Shown piece by piece: positions 22,890 to 32,800 of a DNA stretch of 36,870 nucleotides. The position numbers and the translations under genes are program-made. Under the pieces are notes generated by a model that made no database searches, was not told the origin of the DNA, and was given only the letters and a program-made list of their open reading frames with translations. Each line of letters opens with the position of its first letter. The first letter of the stretch is position 1. This DNA is from JBNKFV01 sp050290265 (GTDB taxonomy: Bacteria; Pseudomonadota; Gammaproteobacteria; Pseudomonadales; Cellvibrionaceae). The stretch spans positions 1 to 36,870 of the forward strand of contig JBNKHI010000035.1 in the NCBI GenBank assembly GCA_050290265.1. The letters run 5' to 3'.

Positions 22890-24422
22890 CTAGTTATGGT
22901 GCTGCTGTACGGTATTGGCTTGCCGCCGCAAACGCCGCGACAGGCTGTCCACCAGGATATTCAGCAGTGCCGTTACTACAATCAGCAGGAACGCGCGGTC
23001 GTAACGAATTTCTTCAAACGCGGAATCAATATAAAAGCCCAGTGTGGCGATACCTAAAATCCCCATAATGGCGCTTTCCCGCAGAATCACTTCCCAACGG
23101 TAAAACAGCAATGCCAGCATGGCCGGAAAACGCCGTGGTGTTTCGATATAGGCATAACGTTTAACACCTTGCGGGTCGTCCGGCCGGGTTATTCGCGTGT
23201 TGTGTTCGGCATCGCTGGCGTTAGCCACCAAAAAGGCAATCAGCCCACCGTTGTGCAGTGCCAACGCTAAAACCACCGGCAAGCCGGAAGGACCAAACAG
23301 CAGCAGTAATACATACACCAACACCATCTCAGGTGTGGAGCGCAGCACCAGCAACAAAAACCGGCCGGGCCAACGCAACGTGGGGCCAACCAGTGCCTGG
23401 CTGGCAAACGGGTAAGTCACCAGCACCACAAAGCCGGTGAGCACCACCGCCAGCTGGGTTAACAACAGGGTTTGCACCAGCCCCGGCCACACCTGTTGAC
23501 TGCACATCATTTGCAGCCAATCCAGCAAGCCGACCCAATCCCCTTGGCGCAGCGCGTACGGCCAAATATCGACACTGACAAAACGCCACAGCGAGCCGCC
23601 CTGACTAAAACCAATGGTTTCCGGTAACAACGCGATAGCGGCGACCACGTAAATGGGAATCAGGCGCGGCCGCAACCAAAACCGCAGACTGGCAATCAGC
23701 AGAAGAAATGCCCACAGCAAAGCACCCGCCTCACTATAGTGGCCTTGCTTAAAAGCGGTTTCCAAATGAAAACCCAGTGTTGGCAAACCGATAAATCCCA
23801 GGATCGCGCTGGAGCGCAGCGCACATTCAAAACGGTAGCGCGTGTAGCTAAGCAATGCCGGCCAGGCTTGTGGAATCAACGTATACACATAACGCGTTAA
23901 CCCGCCCACGGCGGTGGGTAATGTCTGGCTGGGTTCTTGTGCTTGTTGCTCGAAGATTTCGGCAAACACTTTGCCGAACACACCGGTAAACGGCACCATG
24001 ATCGCGAGCAAACCCGTCAGCGCACTGATGCCGAAGATCTGCATAAATATCAGCCCCCAGAACAGTTCATGCACCGACCGCACGGCGGCACACAGCAACC
24101 GTACCGGCAGCCACTTAAACATTATGGCCAGCAGCAACCCCAGCGGCGCGGCTACCGCAATCGCCAATAGTGCAAAGGCAATGGTATTCAACAGTGCTCG
24201 CAATAAGCTCTGTGGTTCCGCCCAACTGGGCAGTAGTAAGCCCTTACCAATGCGCGCTATCTCATGCCAGGGATCGACGGCATAAACCTGAATATCGGCG
24301 CCGATTAATGCCAACAAGGCCGCGCCGATCATCAACAGGCAAACATGGTTTAAGCGGCTGGCACTGGAGCCAGCGGTACCCGCTATCACACGGGTAAATA
24401 ATGAGGACAAAGCCGGTTTCAT
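22890..24422 (-). CDS. PhnE-like ABC permease, two domains in one chain
   Basis: A 510-residue inner-membrane permease made of two PhnE-type halves in tandem. The first half has the coupling-helix region SYTRYRFECALRSSAILGFI (about 195-215) and the second the equivalent LALLFYRWEVILRESAIMG (about 438-456), the site that contacts the ATPase. Each half has five to six spans. It starts at ATG 24422 in a 4-base overlap (ATGA) with the ATPase gene, so the operon is tightly coupled. By sequence it belongs with phosphonate-type transporters; by context (selD, mnmH) the cargo is more likely a selenium oxyanion such as selenate or selenite (inferred). The fused form replaces the usual homodimer. Confidence 0.88.
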   Translation of the reverse strand: MKPALSSLFTRVIAGTAGSSASRLNHVCLLMIGAALLALIGADIQVYAVDPWHEIARIGKGLLLPSWAEPQSLLRALLNTIAFALLAIAVAAPLGLLLAIMFKWLPVRLLCAAVRSVHELFWGLIFMQIFGISALTGLLAIMVPFTGVFGKVFAEIFEQQAQEPSQTLPTAVGGLTRYVYTLIPQAWPALLSYTRYRFECALRSSAILGFIGLPTLGFHLETAFKQGHYSEAGALLWAFLLLIASLRFWLRPRLIPIYVVAAIALLPETIGFSQGGSLWRFVSVDIWPYALRQGDWVGLLDWLQMMCSQQVWPGLVQTLLLTQLAVVLTGFVVLVTYPFASQALVGPTLRWPGRFLLLVLRSTPEMVLVYVLLLLFGPSGLPVVLALALHNGGLIAFLVANASDAEHNTRITRPDDPQGVKRYAYIETPRRFPAMLALLFYRWEVILRESAIMGILGIATLGFYIDSAFEEIRYDRAFLLIVVTALLNILVDSLSRRLRRQANTVQQHHN

Positions 24423-25237
24423 GAAGTACGAATAACCCAGTCGTCGCTGGCCGGCGGTAGCTCTTCGGAGGCCGGAGAAGATGCTTGCAGATAAAACGCA
24501 TCAAGCTGTTGCGGTGTCAGATTAGCCGTGGGGCAATCGCAGCAAATGGCGCCTTCGTGCAGCACCACAACACGGTCGAAATGATCCAGTGCCAAACGGC
24601 GATTGTGAAGACTTACTATCGCGGTATCGTGCTCTGCTACCAACTTGGCGAGCAGCGACTCCGCTTGCAGCGGGTCCAGGGACGACACCGGTTCATCACC
24701 CAAAAAGATGGGTTGCTGGCGGTACAATGCCCGTCCAATGGCCACCCGCTGACGCTGGCCGCCGGACAAACGATCCACCGATTGCCAGAGTTTGTCGGCC
24801 AGGCCCAAGGCGTGGGCCAGCTCGCTGATTACCCGCCGCTGCGCCGGTAATGGACGCACCAGATTCCACAACGCCGCCAAGGTGCCAACGCGGTCCAGGC
24901 CACCCATAAAAATGTTCTGATACACCGACAGTAAATCCACCAGCCCACCGCCCTGCGGCTGCAACGCGCTGGTGTGGGGTTGTTGCTGATACAGCAGATT
25001 GAGCAGTGTTGATTTGCCGGCGCCAGACGGCCCCAGCAGCGCCACTTTTTCACCCTGACGAATGCTCAGGGTTATGTCCCGCAGCACGCAGTGGTCACCA
25101 TAGCTGAGCGACTGATTGGTCAGTGTGAACAGCACTGCGGGAGCACTGACAGTGCCGCCAGAGCTGACAATACTGTCAGTACTGGCAGTACTGGCAGCAC
25201 CTTCGGTTGTAGCAGCACTCACAACCTGATCACTCAT
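24419..25237 (-). CDS. PhnC-like ABC transporter ATPase
   Basis: A 272-residue ABC ATPase. Walker A is LLGPSGAGKSTLL, the signature is LSGGQRQRVAIGRAL, Walker B is PIFLGDEPVSSLDP, and the H-loop is AIVSLHNRRL. About 32 N-terminal residues before the domain (TTEGAASTASTDSIVSSGGT) are low complexity and unusual for this family. The C-terminal tail after residue 250 is also serine/proline-rich. The gene overlaps the substrate-binding protein gene by 8 bases and the permease gene by 4. Part of the inferred selenium importer. Confidence 0.9.
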   Translation of the reverse strand: MSDQVVSAATTEGAASTASTDSIVSSGGTVSAPAVLFTLTNQSLSYGDHCVLRDITLSIRQGEKVALLGPSGAGKSTLLNLLYQQQPHTSALQPQGGGLVDLLSVYQNIFMGGLDRVGTLAALWNLVRPLPAQRRVISELAHALGLADKLWQSVDRLSGGQRQRVAIGRALYRQQPIFLGDEPVSSLDPLQAESLLAKLVAEHDTAIVSLHNRRLALDHFDRVVVLHEGAICCDCPTANLTPQQLDAFYLQASSPASEELPPASDDWVIRTS

Positions 25238-26087
25238 CCAATAAGCCTATGGCTTTGGCGGTTTCTTCAATGGGTGTGTAATTGCTATTGCTGGCAGGCA
25301 CAAAGCTCTGCCGTGGGAAACTGGCGAGCAGATTCGGGTCGGTCATATTCAGCAAAGCAGCGCGGATTTTGTCTTTAAAGCCAGCACCAAAGCGTGCATC
25401 CACATCACCGCGCACTGTCCACTGATAGTCCGGGTAAGTTGGGGTTGTCCAGATAACCTGAACCTTGTTTTCGTCTATTTCACCCTGCGCTAACAAGTTG
25501 TCCCACACCGAATAATTAACCGCGCCAATCTGATAGGCACCAGACTGTACCTGCGCAATGGTGCGCGTGTGATCGCCGGAAAATCCGACACGGGCAAACA
25601 CGTCTTGCGGCGCTACCTTAAACTGCTGGCGCAAGTAGAACTCTGGCATTAGTCGGCCTGAGGTAGAGCCTTTGGACCCGAAGGTAAAGGTTTTGCCTTT
25701 GAGGGTGTCAGTTAACGTATCCGCAGGTACAACGCCCGCGCTTTTGTTGGCAATAAAGTAGGTTTTAAAGAACTGGTCTTCGTAGCCCTGTGCCAGCGCT
25801 TCTGCGCCCGGCACCAGACGGCGCGCCTGTACACCGGACAAGCCGCCAAACCAGGCCAACTGCACCTGGTCATTCCGAAAAGCGGTAATGGCGGCGGCGT
25901 AAGACTTCACCGGAATGTAACGCACGTCCACCCCTAGCTGCTCGCTAAGGTAGGTAGCCACTTTGCCAAAACGCTCCTGCAAACGAGATTCGTCTTCGTC
26001 GGGAATCGCCGTAAACACAAACGTATCGGCCCAAGCCAAGGCCGGTAACAGCAGAGTAAGTGCTAACAACTTACGCAATATCAACAT
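25230..26087 (-). CDS. PhnD-like periplasmic binding protein, putative selenium oxyanion binder
   Basis: About 285 residues. The signal peptide is MLILRKLLALTLLLPALAWA, cleaved before DTFVF. The mature protein has the PhnD/type 2 binding fold: FTAIPDEDESRLQERFGKVA, LSEQLGVDVRYIPVKSYAAA, VQLAWFGGLSGVQARRL, and FTFGSKGSTSGRLMPEFYL. The tripartite family members encoded beside selD are annotated as putative selenate-binding proteins. The start used is ATG 26087, 7 bases after AAAGGGA; longer frames from 26177 overlap mnmH and bury the signal peptide. The gene follows mnmH by 73 bases. Confidence 0.87.
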   Translation of the reverse strand: MLILRKLLALTLLLPALAWADTFVFTAIPDEDESRLQERFGKVATYLSEQLGVDVRYIPVKSYAAAITAFRNDQVQLAWFGGLSGVQARRLVPGAEALAQGYEDQFFKTYFIANKSAGVVPADTLTDTLKGKTFTFGSKGSTSGRLMPEFYLRQQFKVAPQDVFARVGFSGDHTRTIAQVQSGAYQIGAVNYSVWDNLLAQGEIDENKVQVIWTTPTYPDYQWTVRGDVDARFGAGFKDKIRAALLNMTDPNLLASFPRQSFVPASNSNYTPIEETAKAIGLLDE

Positions 26088-26160
26088 ACACATTCCCTTT
26101 ATCATTTTTTGCAATTTTGCAGAAACCCAACCCGGCGGGTCAGGCGGTAAACGTAAAACA

Positions 26161-27297
26161 TTAGGCAGACTGCGCACCGTGAGTCATAAGGTAGTCGCGC
26201 ACGGCAGCTCTGTCGCCGCGAAAAACAATCTTGTCGGCGCGGTTGCTGAGCTGGTAGTCATACATGGGGTCGTAGTAGTCGACCAGTAACTGGCGAATCC
26301 AGTCGCGATGCAAATCGGAGTCACCTTGGCCATGCGCCGCAAGCGCTTGTTGCAACAGGTCGTTAATGGCCTGATACCGTACCCCGCCAAGGCGCTTGCG
26401 CACTCGGTACAGTGATTGGGTGAGGTCATCGGCAAAGGCGTCAAAGCTGCCAGCCTCACCGAGTTGCTGCTGCCATTCCTGCAATTTATTCAGAATATAA
26501 TTGTGGTAGCTGTGTTCAACCCGTTCTTCTATGGGCACTTCCAGCAGCACAATCGGAGCGTTGTTTTTCGCGGCACCCAATTCCAGTGGCAAGGCACAGC
26601 GCCCCACCAAACGGCCTTCGTCTTCCAGCAGAACAGGCCGGCCACTTTGCTGCGCCTGTTGCTCGGCTTTCAGCAGGGCAACCGCCACCGCGTTTTCAAA
26701 ACTCAGTTGGGTAGGCTGCCCCTGGGGACGGCGGCCAAAGCTGGAACCACGATGATTCGCCAGACCTTCCAAATCCACCGCCTGCGGCAGCTCCTCGACA
26801 AACGCCGTTTTATTACAACCGGTACGACCGCCAATAACCAATAGCGGCTGCGTTGCGCAGATGCGCTCCAGCTCAGTCAGGAGAAATCGGCGCATGGCTT
26901 TGTAACCACCTGCGATACGCGGGTAATCGATACCGGCATCGCGCACCCACTGCTGGCAGATTTTGCTGCGTAAACCGCCGCGCCAGCAGTACAGGTAACC
27001 GTTCGGGTTCTCGCGTGCGAAGGCAACCCACGCCGCCACTCGCTGTTCTTTCACGTCGCCACTAACGAGTTGGTGCCCAAGGGTTATGGCTGCATCTTGC
27101 CCCTGCTGCTTATAACAGGTGCCTACCTGCTCGCGCTCGGCGTTGGTCATTAATGGCAGGCTAACACTGGTGGGAAAGGCACCTTTTTCAAACTCTACCG
27201 GCGCACGGGTGTCGATCATGGGAATATCATTGAGAAAGATCGACCGAAAATCTTCGGTATCGGGTCCAGCGTCCGGACGGTTGACGTGATTACTCAA
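26161..27297 (-). CDS. mnmH: tRNA 2-selenouridine synthase
   Basis: A 378-residue enzyme (also called SelU or YbbB) that replaces sulfur by selenium at the wobble uridine of certain tRNAs, using selenophosphate. The N-terminal rhodanese domain has the catalytic cysteine C104 in LYCWRGGLRSK. The C-terminal P-loop domain begins GGRTGCNKT (156-164), followed by VDLEGLANHRGSSFGRRPQGQPTQ, the strongest family signature. The P-loop reads CNKT where the canonical motif has GKT. The start is TTG at 27297, overlapping the selD stop (TTGA), with GAGGT 6 bases upstream. Co-transcribed with selD, its source of selenophosphate. Confidence 0.95.
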   Translation of the reverse strand: MSNHVNRPDAGPDTEDFRSIFLNDIPMIDTRAPVEFEKGAFPTSVSLPLMTNAEREQVGTCYKQQGQDAAITLGHQLVSGDVKEQRVAAWVAFARENPNGYLYCWRGGLRSKICQQWVRDAGIDYPRIAGGYKAMRRFLLTELERICATQPLLVIGGRTGCNKTAFVEELPQAVDLEGLANHRGSSFGRRPQGQPTQLSFENAVAVALLKAEQQAQQSGRPVLLEDEGRLVGRCALPLELGAAKNNAPIVLLEVPIEERVEHSYHNYILNKLQEWQQQLGEAGSFDAFADDLTQSLYRVRKRLGGVRYQAINDLLQQALAAHGQGDSDLHRDWIRQLLVDYYDPMYDYQLSNRADKIVFRGDRAAVRDYLMTHGAQSA

Positions 27298-28352
27298 AGC
27301 GCTACCTCACCGGTTACCTGAACCCACGGCTCGCCACGGTTTGCGGTTTTCAATTCGCCGATACTCTGTGCGTACAAACCCTGCGCTGACAACAACGCCT
27401 CCAATTCCGCGGCTTGGGAAGGCTGTACGGCGATTAACAAACCGCCACTGGTTTGCGGATCACACAACAATTGCTGCGCCGAGGCCGCCATGGCACCGAG
27501 CTTATGACCGTAGCTGTCCAGGTTTCGACCCGTGCCACCCGGCACGCAGCCTTGGGCTAAATAATCGAGTGCTTCGGGTATCACCGGTACGGCACTGACA
27601 TCAATCAGCGCCTGCACATTACTGCCTTCACATACTTCTACCAAGTGCCCCATCAAGCCAAACCCGGTGACGTCGGTAATGGCATTGACGCCGGTAAGCT
27701 TGGAGGCCAGTGCTCCCACCGTATTGAGCTGACACATAATATCGCGCGCCAAATGGGTATGCTCCGGTTGCAGTTTCTTTTGTTTTTGCGCCGTGGTGAG
27801 AATACCAATACCCAGCGGCTTGGTGAGATACAGCTTGTCGCCCGCCTGGGCCTGATTATTCTGTTTAAGGTGATCTCGATGGGTCAAACCAGTCACTGCC
27901 AAACCAAAAATCGGTTCCGGCGCGTCAATACTGTGGCCACCGGCTAAAGGAATACCGGCATCCGCACAGGCCTGCCGACCGCCCTCCACTACCTGTTGCG
28001 CCACGGCCGGCGGCAGCACATTAATGGGCCAACCCAGAATAGCAATCGCCATTAACGGCTTCCCGCCCATGGCATAAATATCACTGATGGCATTGGTGGC
28101 AGCAATGCGCCCAAAATCAAACGGGTCATCCACAATCGGCATAAAGAAGTCGGTAGTGCTTAATACCACCTGCCCATCACCTAAGTCGTAGGCAGCGGCA
28201 TCGTCTTTACTGCTGTTACCCACCAACAATTGCGGAAAGCCGGGAAGTTGCAGCTGGGACACCAGAATCTGGTCCAGTACTTTGGGGGAAATCTTACAAC
28301 CGCAGCCAGCGCCATGGCTGTACTCGGTCAGGCGTACCGTGGAATCCGTCAT
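27294..28352 (-). CDS. selD: Selenophosphate synthetase (selenide, water dikinase)
   Basis: A 352-residue enzyme that makes selenophosphate from selenide and ATP. The N-terminus has SHGAGCGCK with the catalytic cysteine C17 and lysine K20, at the same positions as in E. coli. It is a cysteine form, not a selenocysteine form: no in-frame UGA. Further motifs are DDAAAYDLGDGQ, STTDFFMPIVDDPFDFGRIAA, and GGHSIDAPEPIFGLAVTG, which hold the metal and ATP ligands. The ATG at 28352 follows AAGGT. First gene of the selenium operon, divergent from the LysR gene across about 265 bases. No selA or selB is seen, so the selenium here is probably directed to tRNA modification, although selenoprotein genes may lie elsewhere. 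Confidence 0.97.
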   Translation of the reverse strand: MTDSTVRLTEYSHGAGCGCKISPKVLDQILVSQLQLPGFPQLLVGNSSKDDAAAYDLGDGQVVLSTTDFFMPIVDDPFDFGRIAATNAISDIYAMGGKPLMAIAILGWPINVLPPAVAQQVVEGGRQACADAGIPLAGGHSIDAPEPIFGLAVTGLTHRDHLKQNNQAQAGDKLYLTKPLGIGILTTAQKQKKLQPEHTHLARDIMCQLNTVGALASKLTGVNAITDVTGFGLMGHLVEVCEGSNVQALIDVSAVPVIPEALDYLAQGCVPGGTGRNLDSYGHKLGAMAASAQQLLCDPQTSGGLLIAVQPSQAAELEALLSAQGLYAQSIGELKTANRGEPWVQVTGEVAL

Positions 28353-28499
28353 ACCTTAGCCTCGCAATGAAATCAGGAGGCGAATGATACGGACAACGCC
28401 GGGCTTTGTCAGTTCTTCGGCATTGCCTGTGTCTTGGGTGCAAAACTGTAGATTCACCTTGGATTGTTTCGACCCGCTGTCACGTTAACGATCAGGGAG

Positions 28500-28520
28500 C
28501 CGGTAGTTTTACCGGTTTTA
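28500..28520 (+). terminator. Short hairpin between selD and LysR genes
   Basis: CCGGTA (28500-28505) pairs with TACCGG (28510-28515), loop GTTT, followed by TTTTA. It lies upstream of the LysR start, so it could be a small attenuator or chance. Confidence 0.35.
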
Positions 28521-28617
28521 TAATAAAAAATTGAATTAATTGCCAATAAGGTTAAATATAAGTTTCCATCTTGATACAGCGGCATCAGACAAACACGGTT
28601 TAATACGGGAGTGCGCC

Positions 28618-29535
28618 ATGCGTTTAAAACAATTAGAAGCATTGATTGCAGTGCAATCTTGCGATGGTTTAGGCGGAGCCGCCGCCGCAATGAACCTAAC
28701 GGTGCCAGCGATTAACAAAAGTATGCAAACGTTGGAGGAGGAAGTAGGCGTTCCGCTGTTAAACCGAGAAGGTTACCGCGTAAAACTCAACGATGCGGGT
28801 AACTGCATGGTTGAATATGCCAAAGGTATTCTCTCTGAGGTTGAAGAGGCCAAACGTCAGGCCCGGCAAATTTACAATGCTACCGGCGGCACTATTCATC
28901 TTTATACAAGCCCAGCCTTTGTCTCAGACGTTATTCCTAAGGCCAACTGCGAGCTCTACAACATTTATCCCACTATGTCTGTGTCGTTACAAAACAGACA
29001 CATTCAAACGGTTTTTGAAGACATGAAGGCTGGCAATATAGATCTCGCTATCTGCCCTATTTGGGAACAACAGGGCATGGATGGGCTGGAATGGGAAGCA
29101 CTGGTTAGAATGCAGCTAAAACTCGTGGTGGGTAAAGATCACCCTGCTGCAAAGGCTGAGAACATCACTTTTGAAGACCTCTACAACTATCATTGGTTAG
29201 TTCCAGCTGGCACCGGCGCGCCTTTTAATGAAATCAGTAAAATGTTTCGAGAACTCGGGTCCGTCAGCGTCGATAGCCTGCAAACCAGTGTTGTGCCTTT
29301 TCGGGATGCCATACTGCAAATGCTATCTATCCAAGACTTTATCGCGGTACTCCCTACCAACGACAACATGTTCCAATTAGATCCCAACCAGCATATCGCA
29401 TTAGATGTTGACGTGAGCAAATTTGGCTGGACACATTTTATGATCAGACGAAAGACCAAAGTGAGCAATCCGATATTAGATCAATACATCGCTATTTTAA
29501 AAGCCATCATCAACCGTAGTGATCAACCGGACTAA
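28618..29535 (+). CDS. LysR family transcriptional regulator
   Basis: A 305-residue regulator. The N-terminal helix-turn-helix is MRLKQLEALIAVQSCDGLGG, then AAAAMNLTVPAINKSMQTLE (about 18-42), followed by a linker helix and the periplasmic-binding-like effector domain (IHLYTSPAFVSDVIPK to SNPILDQYIAILK). The ATG at 28618 follows GGGAG by 6 bases; in-frame starts from 28540 would add 26 residues unlike the family. The target is unknown. The plus-strand TonB receptor begins about 360 bases downstream and selD is divergent, so either could be controlled by it. No clear T-N11-A box was established. Confidence 0.9.
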   Translation: MRLKQLEALIAVQSCDGLGGAAAAMNLTVPAINKSMQTLEEEVGVPLLNREGYRVKLNDAGNCMVEYAKGILSEVEEAKRQARQIYNATGGTIHLYTSPAFVSDVIPKANCELYNIYPTMSVSLQNRHIQTVFEDMKAGNIDLAICPIWEQQGMDGLEWEALVRMQLKLVVGKDHPAAKAENITFEDLYNYHWLVPAGTGAPFNEISKMFRELGSVSVDSLQTSVVPFRDAILQMLSIQDFIAVLPTNDNMFQLDPNQHIALDVDVSKFGWTHFMIRRKTKVSNPILDQYIAILKAIINRSDQPD

Positions 29536-29706
29536 CACAACCACCTTTCAACCCCTTTTCAGCACCCCTTTTCACGCAATACAGCATGCACCTTCGCTAG
29601 AAATTTTTTTCCGCAATAAAAACTAAAATTTTCACTATCAATATTTTTAGTTAATAAGCCCGCAAAAAAATGCCAGCTCATTAACTATAATTTCTAACAA
29701 AATAAC

Positions 29707-29744
29707 AAAAAGTTTTTGTGTTTGTAAAAATAAAAACTTTTTTT
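29707..29744 (+). terminator. A/T-rich terminator-like hairpin after LysR gene
   Basis: AAAAAGTTTTT (29707-29717) pairs with AAAAACTTTTT (29732-29742), with a T-run at the 3' side. The stem is weak, with a single GC pair per arm. Confidence 0.45.
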
Positions 29745-29789
29745 AACTTAGCTATTGAAACCCCTTCAGCCAGCGCTTTAAATATAAAG

Positions 29790-29808
29790 CGTGCTTTCGG
29801 CACGTTTT
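29790..29808 (+). terminator. Small GC hairpin with T-tract
   Basis: CGTGC (29790-29794) pairs with GCACG (29800-29804), loop TTTCG, then TTTT. It lies about 85 bases upstream of the receptor start. Confidence 0.4.
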
Positions 29809-29893
29809 CATAAATATAAAAATTTTTAGTGCTAACACATCGTAACGCCTAAAAAATTCATTAGAAAAGTATCAACATCACAGGTGACAACCC

Positions 29894-32800
29894 ATGCGCA
29901 ATGTAGCCCCCAAGCCTAAAGCGTTTAAAAAGAAAATCCTTTGCCGTTATTATCCACACACACTGTTAACCTGCGCCGCAGCAATCATGACTACCGGAAC
30001 TGCATTTGCACAAACAACAGAAGAGCAACAGTACGATAACCCTGCGCTTATTGAAGAGGTTTATGTAACCGCATCGCGCATTCGTCGTGACGGAATGTCG
30101 ACACCCACACCAACGACCATGGTGAATGCCGATGAACTGGCCGCAATGTCACCTGGCAATTTAATTGCGGCGGTAAGTCAGCTGCCACAATTTTTTGACA
30201 ATGAAACGCTTAACTCAAACAGCACCACCTGGTTCGCGAGAGGTAGTTACGGCTCGTTAAATTTACGCGGATTAGGTATCAATCGCACATTGACATTGCT
30301 TAATGGAAGACGGGTGATTTCCTCCACTGCATTTGGTGGCGTTGATGTAAATCAGTTTCCTGAATCAATGATCAAAAATGTAGAAACCGTCACCGGTGGC
30401 GCATCTGCTGCTTACGGTTCAGACGCAGTTGCAGGGGTTGCTAACTTTATTCTCGATACTGATTTTGACGGCGTTAGCATTTCTGCGCAGGGTGGAGAAA
30501 CCAGCAGAAACGATGGCGGCAATAGCCAATACAGTATCGCGTTCGGAACCGATGTGGGCGACAAAGCACATATTCAAATGTCATACGAAAAAGCCGATCA
30601 AGATGCCATTCTTGGCCATCAAGGTAGAGACTGGTATCAAGGGTGGGGCACGGTAAGGGATGCCAGCGGCATTCTACAAGTAGCACCTAACGTAGTATCC
30701 GCAGGCGCAACGTACAACGGCTTGATTTTCGCACCGGGCACCCCACTGCAAGGTATGCAGTTCAACAATGCGGGTACTGCTATAGAGCCGTTTTTGCGCA
30801 GTGACCTCACCACTCTGGGCCCCGTAGGAATCCCACCTGCCAACCAATCGATTACCAATGGCGGCAGTGGCGACGACTTCAATTATATCAACTCGAATTT
30901 AATGCCAGATTATGAGCGCGACTCATTATTTATTTATGGCGACTATGAAGTCACTGACAACTTTAAAGTGTTTGGTCAGGTTATTCGCTCAACGAGCGAA
31001 TCGTGGCAAATCAATGCACCTTCTGGGTCATTTCAAGGTACCCCAACTGCACTCACCATTTTTCAAGATAATGCCTATCTACCCGAATCGGTGAGACAAA
31101 CAATGATAGATAACAGCATAGAGTCTTTTACCCTGCGTACAATGGGTGGGCCTAGCGACCTTCTACCAGAAAGCTATGTGGGCGCTGATACCGAAATGCA
31201 GTCGATAACAGTAGGGTTTGAATTTCAACCTGCAACCGGCTTTTTTGAAGGCTGGAATATCAACAGCAATTATCAAAAAGGTAAAAGCGATAGGATCGGA
31301 AAACAGAGTGGCCTACGCGTCGACAGAATTTTTGCCGCGATTGATGCCGTAGACAATGGCAATGGTGAAATTGTTTGTCGTACCTCGCTATATGACCCTT
31401 CAGCATTTCCTGGTTGCCAGCCCATTAATCTATTCGGCCAGGGTAATGCCAGCGCTGAGGCAATCGACTACGTTACTGGCTTTGAAGCCGGGCAAGCGAT
31501 AACAACACCGGTTTATTTTGCTGACGATGGCTTCGCCTCAGGCAGAACCTATTCTTATACGACCGCACGAGAAAAACGCAATCTCACAACGTTAGATCAA
31601 GAAACTTTCGAGATTTCAGCCAGTGGGGAAATACACGAGGGCTGGGGAGCCGGGCCTATTGATTTAGCTTTCGGCTACTCCTATCGCAGCGAAGACATTT
31701 TGCAACTTATTCAAGATGTTACCAATCCACCGTCTAACCACAGTACTGGTAGTGGTTACCAAGCAGTAAGCTGTAATGATCCAAGCATAGGCTTACGTGG
31801 TGTTAGCATACCCGATTGCTTGAACACCGTAGGCGTTCAATATTCTAAAGTCTCTAATATCAAAGGTAGCAGCACCGTTGACGAGCTATTTGTCGAAACC
31901 TTGGTGCCACTGATAAGCGACGCGCCCATGGTTGAAAGCCTAAACCTGAGCTTAGCAGCGCGCTGGGCTAACTACTCTGGCGCAGGCCCAGTATGGGCGT
32001 GGAAAACCGGCCTAGATTGGCAAATCAATTCTGAATGGCGCGCGCGGGGCACCTTTTCACGCGACGTACGAGCGGCCAATTTGTCTGAACGATTTGACGC
32101 AACTGGCAATCTCACGCCTATCATAGACCCCGTGTTAGACAGCACTTACAACACAACTATTGTGTCTGGCGGCAACGCAGAACTGAAACCAGAAGAAGCT
32201 GACACACAAACGTTTGGAGTTATCTACGAACCCTCGTTCCTGCAGGGGCTCTCTGTGTCACTGGATTGGTATAAAGTGGAAATCAACAACTCCATTGGTA
32301 ACTTAACGCCACAAGGTGTCATTAATGCCTGTAGCGCTGGTGATCAATCAGCCTGCTCACGTATTCTGAGAGATGCCAACACCAACAACATCATCTTGAT
32401 TGGTGATCAATTTATTAACATCGACCAAGAAGTGGTGAGCGGTACCGACCTCGAAATTGCCTACCGCGCAGATACCGATTGGTTTAACGGTGATAACGAA
32501 AGCATTTCTGCACGACTGTTTGTATCACACTTATCTGAGCGATCGCGCACTAACGGTAATGGAGAAAAAACAGATCGCGCAGGCCAGACAGGTTACGAAT
32601 CGAGCACAGGTAATAACTATTCACTGCCAGACAATAAAATAACCGGCCAAGTTACTTACAACTACGGTAATCTATCCGCGTTTATACAGGGCCGATACAT
32701 TGCTTCAGGCACCAGTGAAAACAATCCACCACCAGGATTTGAATTATCTGACAACTCGGTTGATTCAGTCTTTTACACGGATTTAAACCTTAGCTATCTG

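Larger units (their letters stand above)
29536..29893. other. AT-rich intergenic region, LysR to TonB receptor
   Basis: About 360 bases, very AT-rich, with no gene. It holds two hairpins listed separately and presumably the promoter of the receptor gene. Confidence 0.55.

Noticed and set aside
27294..28352. Selenocysteine form of selD
   Set aside because: The active-site codon is cysteine and no in-frame UGA is present.
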